In this document: positions 60,538 to 64,000 of the stretch, one piece after another
Numbering within the stretch: the stretch's first letter is position 1
Layout of the letters: each line of letters begins with the position of its first letter
Source: Pontederia crassipes
Taxonomy: Eukaryota; Streptophyta; Magnoliopsida; Commelinales; Pontederiaceae
Assembly: GCA_030549335.1 (NCBI GenBank)
Contig: CM060198.1
Coordinates: 54,445,995-54,509,994 of the forward strand
DNA: 64,000 nucleotides
Direction: 5' to 3'
Position numbers and translations under genes: made by a program
The notes under the pieces: generated by a model
Databases searched by the model: none
What the model was told of the DNA's origin: nothing
What the model saw: the letters and a program-made list of their open reading frames with translations, nothing else

Positions 60538-63188
60538 TCAGTTCAGTATTAGCTTCACATGCTGAGGCACTTGGTCGAAGAGATTCTTGGTGAATATCTT
60601 ATGAGCAAGTTCAACTTCGTGATGATGATAGAGATGGGTCTTAATTATCATAACCTCAAGCCGAATAGAATTTGAAAGAATAAAACTCAGAAGCTCGAGT
60701 TGGCATGTGCAACCAGTAAATCCTTTCACTTTAACCTCTCGGAGGCAATTATGAGTGCTTCTAGGTACTGCTTTGAGTTGCATGTCGTGACGTTTAAATT
60801 TGGCTTGATATAACTGCAAAACAAAGAAAAATGAACAAATTAATTAAGCATACGCATATTATAGTTGCCTTAGATATCTAAAACAATATTCCTTCTTAAT
60901 TCGTCAAACATAATATGAAAAAATGTTATATAAAAAAGAACTCAAATTTAGGGCTGAGCAGGGCCGAGCCGACGCAATCGCCCCGCATCGACCCGGATTT
61001 TTCGAATTTTTTCCTGACCCGATGGGTAATCGAGTCAGGATCGGATCTCAAGGAATGAGATCCGGTCGGGATCGGGACCAATCTCGTCCCGGTTAAATAT
61101 ATTATACTAATATTAAATTATTTTTATATATTATATTTATGTTTATTTTAAATAAAAATGTATATTTTATTTGATATATATCTTAGATATACATTATTTT
61201 ATATTATCATATATATAATTTAATTGATAATTATCATATTTATATAATAATATTATTTTTTTTATTATTTTTTTTATGATTAAATCGGGAGAATCAGGAA
61301 ATTTTAGTTTTTATCCCGATTTGACCATTTTTTCCGATTTTGCTCACCCTTATTAAAAACTAGCTATCTAAAACATGTACATGAAATGCATTGTATTGAC
61401 ACACGAGATGCAAGGAAGGATAAACATTTTTTACGCACACACACACCAAGTATTATATGTATTGGCAAATCATGTATACAAAGTATGAAATGATTATACG
61501 ATTAAAAAAATAGGTATGCATCTATATGTGATTTGTACACATATTTATAAGAAATATAAATGTCGAAGTACATACCTCAATATGAAATTCCTCTAAAAAC
61601 GGGGCAACATTGATAAGAGAAATTGCAGAACTGATGTCACATGTGTCGAAACCAAGGATATTCAAGTGTCTAAGGTGAACGAACGTAGCTTGTGGGAGCA
61701 ATAAGTTAGGCACCTGAGGCACGAGATATGAAAACTTAATTAAACATATATTTATCCCTCAAAAAAAGTACACGTTAATAATGAGCAATTATTTAATCCT
61801 TTTCAACATACCTGAAGTTGCCACATCATGTGTAAACGTAGAGTCTTAAGATAAGGTAAAATGTGAGGGAGTTGACAAATAGCATAGTCATAGGTGATTG
61901 GATACATACTGATATAAGCTTCTTCCGGTACCGAAGTTTCTTTAAATACTAGAGGCACCTTATTACCAGCATAGTGAAAGCTTGAGAGGCTTGGTGCATA
62001 GCATTCTATCTTTCTTAACTTATTACAAAATCGAACCTGTAAGGCTTGTAAATTTCATAATAGATTAGGAATTTTCAAGTTGACCAGATTGCATGAGTTG
62101 CATGAGCTGAGTCTCAAACATCTTAGAGAAGGGCACTTGGGGAGTAAATCTCGAATGGTTTTTTCAGAGACATTTACCGATTCTAAAGTCAAACATTTTA
62201 GATTCTTAAAACCATCGAGATATTGAGTTGACCCTTCTTCCAAGGAGCAAAACTTGAGTTCCAAATACTCCAGAAAGCATCCTCCTCCTACTCGACTCGA
62301 GAAAAGGTGACAAGGAAAACGATAAAGTTGAAAAGTATGTGGCCACATAAACTTATAAGGTGACACTGAATCATATGGTGATGATAACTTAAGAACAAGT
62401 TCCTTAGTTCTGGAAGTGGCGACGGATGAAATCCATCTATCCAAGTGACTTTCATGCTCCCCGCCATTAAGGATGAAGTCCAAACTTAAGGACTCGAATT
62501 TAAAACCTTGACGACTTCGTAAAATGTTGTCCACATTATTGATAAACTTTTTGGTTATTTCTCTCAAGATATTTGCTCTCTTTAGATCATTTTGTTGTTC
62601 TTCAAGTCCAAAATTAAGCATGCCTTTGGTTTCAAGTGGAAGCAAGTTACAAGGGTCCATGCAGAGACTTGGGATATGCTTCCACAAGTGTCTCCACCTG
62701 TGCGATACAACACTTGTCCTAACAGCCTCGTTGAATCCCAACATCGATATTATCTTGACAAGGACTTCCTGCAAGAATAAGACAAGAAATGTGAAAAATT
62801 GAAAAGAAATAACCTAACCATCATAAGAAAGTTATGATCTAAATCATAGAATCAAAGTATCAATTATATTTTAGCAACTAGTCAGTTTTATCACCCTAGG
62901 TATAAATCCCTTGCAAAATTTGTTTCATACAACATTCATGAGTACATTTTATAGTGTTCTACAATCATTTGACTTTGTTGTATTCAAGTTTCATAAGAAA
63001 ATTAAAACCAACACTTTGAGTTAGTAAGCAAGTGGTAACATATATATCTATATATCTATATGTGTGTGTGTGTGAGAGAGAGAGAGTGTGTGTATATAAA
63101 TTAAACATAATAGAAGAAAACTGATTTCAAGATATAAAAAATTTGAAGAAAAAATTGTACCTCTAATATCTTCAATGGAGGGATTCAT
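60538..63188 (-). pseudogene. F-box/FBD/LRR protein gene with in-frame stop
   Basis: Member of the large plant F-box-FBD family. Exons on the minus strand: probable first exon 63188-63161 (MNPSIEDIR), main exon 62768-61812, then 61713-61576 and 60813-60538. The main exon encodes an F-box (LVKIISMLGFNEAVRTSVVS, then HRWRHLWKHIP), LRR-like sequence (LEYLELKFCSLEEGS, FKNLKCLTLESV, CPSLRCLRLSSC) and, at 62057-62055, a TGA that interrupts an otherwise open frame. The frame continues LQALQVRFCNKLRKIECYAP and keeps phase into the last two exons, which end in an FBD domain (CLREVKVKGFTGCTCQLELL). A 48-base intron removing the stop would be too short for plants. The first-exon join is also off: the best acceptor (after 62769) breaks the frame, and only an AAG four bases further in keeps it. 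It could be translated as a truncated 5' half only. Confidence 0.75.
60951..61350. mobile_element. MITE-like element in the F-box/FBD intron
   Basis: The ends GGGCTGAGCA and TGCTCACCCT are near-perfect inverted repeats, with 'gatcgggac'/'tcccgattt' type sequence inside and an AT-rich core. Such GGGGTGAGCA-ended elements are common in plant genomes. Target duplication not clear. It sits in the last intron of the F-box gene. Confidence 0.65.
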
Positions 63189-63619
63189 TTTGCTCTTGTC
63201 CAAATAGATTTCTCCTTATGTCGTGCTCTGAGATTAAGAGTAACAAATAAATAAATAATTGAACCCCATTGATTTGAAGATTGGAGAGTACATATTATTG
63301 GTTCACTTTCATAAAGACAGTACTTATTTGGACATTCTTAAACGCTTACTCAAATTTTAGTTGAGTTGAAATAAAAATAAATAACTTTGTGCTTTCTTCC
63401 ATGTACGATTTTTAAGAACGAACAATGAAAAAAAAATAACATGCACTCTTTAAATAAAAAGCATAATGTATAACATTGTGTGTTTTCTATTGCATAAGAT
63501 CATGACATTTAGATGTTCGATCGTGAACTGCACCATCTAAATTCAATCGTCAAAAGAATTAATTATTATATTAATTGTACATGGCATAATTTATAACTTA
63601 GAAAGAAAGGGATTTCATT

Positions 63620-63660
63620 TAACTTACAAAGAATGCCTCTGGCCCTTGGCGACCGCGGGG

Positions 63661-63706
<46 letters not shown>

Positions 63707-63981
63707 TTACAAAGAATGCGTCTGGCCCTTGGCGCCCGCGGTGAGGACGAGCGCGGCGTGGAAGGAGATGGCAACGCTGTCGTTCTGGTGGATGGAGGGA
63801 GGGGCGGCCAGATGTTCACAAAAATCTTCAGACACCTAATGCAAGTACCGGTGTCAGAGAGAGAGAGAGAGAGAAGGTGCCCGCGGTGAGGACGAGCGCG
63901 GCGTGGAAGGAGATGGCAACGCCGTCGTTCTGGTGGATGGAGGGAGGGGCGGCCACTTAATGTACCGGAGAGAGAGAGAGA
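63620..63981 (-). repeat. Duplicated exon-like segment between GA microsatellites
   Basis: A segment with 'gcccgcggtgaggacgagcg', 'gcgtggaaggagatggcaac' and 'cgttctggtggatggaggga' occurs at 63731-63811 and 63881-63953. A shorter third piece ('aatgcctctggcccttggcg') lies at 63636. Each is bounded by (GA)n runs (63663-63704, 63857-63873, 63967-63981). On the minus strand one frame reads AAPPSIHQNDSVAISFHAAL then VLTAGAKGQTHSL, followed by a good donor (GTAAGT at 63708). This could be an exon of a gene running off the right edge, but I do not recognise it. Confidence 0.5.
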
Positions 63982-64000
63982 GGTTTATAGAGTTTATTTT

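Noticed and set aside
61980..62110. Short intron removing the in-frame stop of the F-box gene
   Set aside because: The only GT...AG pair available around the stop would give an intron of about 48 bases, below the size plants splice efficiently. The frame is open across it apart from one codon.

Overview
This is nuclear DNA from a flowering plant, most likely a monocot. The reasons are GT-AG introns in every coding locus, one very GC-rich first exon (18.0-18.6 kb) in an otherwise AT-rich background, and dense plant-type transposable elements. I cannot fix the species.

Layout. 0-17 kb is almost entirely repeats: a CACTA terminus, a GC-rich inverted-repeat element (three copies, two in a tandem duplication at 14.6-17.0 kb), a decayed FAR1-like transposase beside a broken XB3-type RING fragment, a solo LTR (7.1-8.8 kb) and a complete but dead Ty1-copia element (9.2-13.8 kb). 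17.9-22.2 kb carries an 11-exon F-box/LRR gene that I assign to FBL17, with two E2F sites just upstream. 23.2-29.1 kb carries a phase-consistent 11-exon gene model for a 162-residue protein I do not recognise; its introns hold a LINE fragment, a SINE-like element, a palindromic MITE and a solo LTR. 30-38.7 kb is repeats, including a 5.7-kb Mutator-like element with long terminal inverted repeats. 42.1-43.5 kb is a four-exon Aux/IAA gene with auxin-response elements in its promoter. 47.4-52.8 kb (minus strand) is the gene for the ribosome-biogenesis factor EFG1. 53-60 kb is decayed copia sequence and GC-rich repeats. 60.5-63.2 kb (minus strand) is an F-box/FBD gene with an in-frame stop. The last 400 bases hold a duplicated exon-like segment between GA microsatellites.

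The three intact genes do not form a pathway. FBL17 (cell-cycle inhibitor turnover), Aux/IAA (auxin repression) and EFG1 (18S rRNA maturation) are all growth-related, and each has promoter motifs fitting its job (E2F sites; TGTCTC auxin elements; site II plus a telo-box-like motif). I found no tRNA, rRNA, CRISPR or clearly new molecular system. The most useful leads are the unidentified gene at 23-29 kb, the tandem X-Y duplication, the RING fragment next to a transposase, and the nonsense-interrupted F-box gene. All exon coordinates are read by eye from splice signals and phase, without transcript data.
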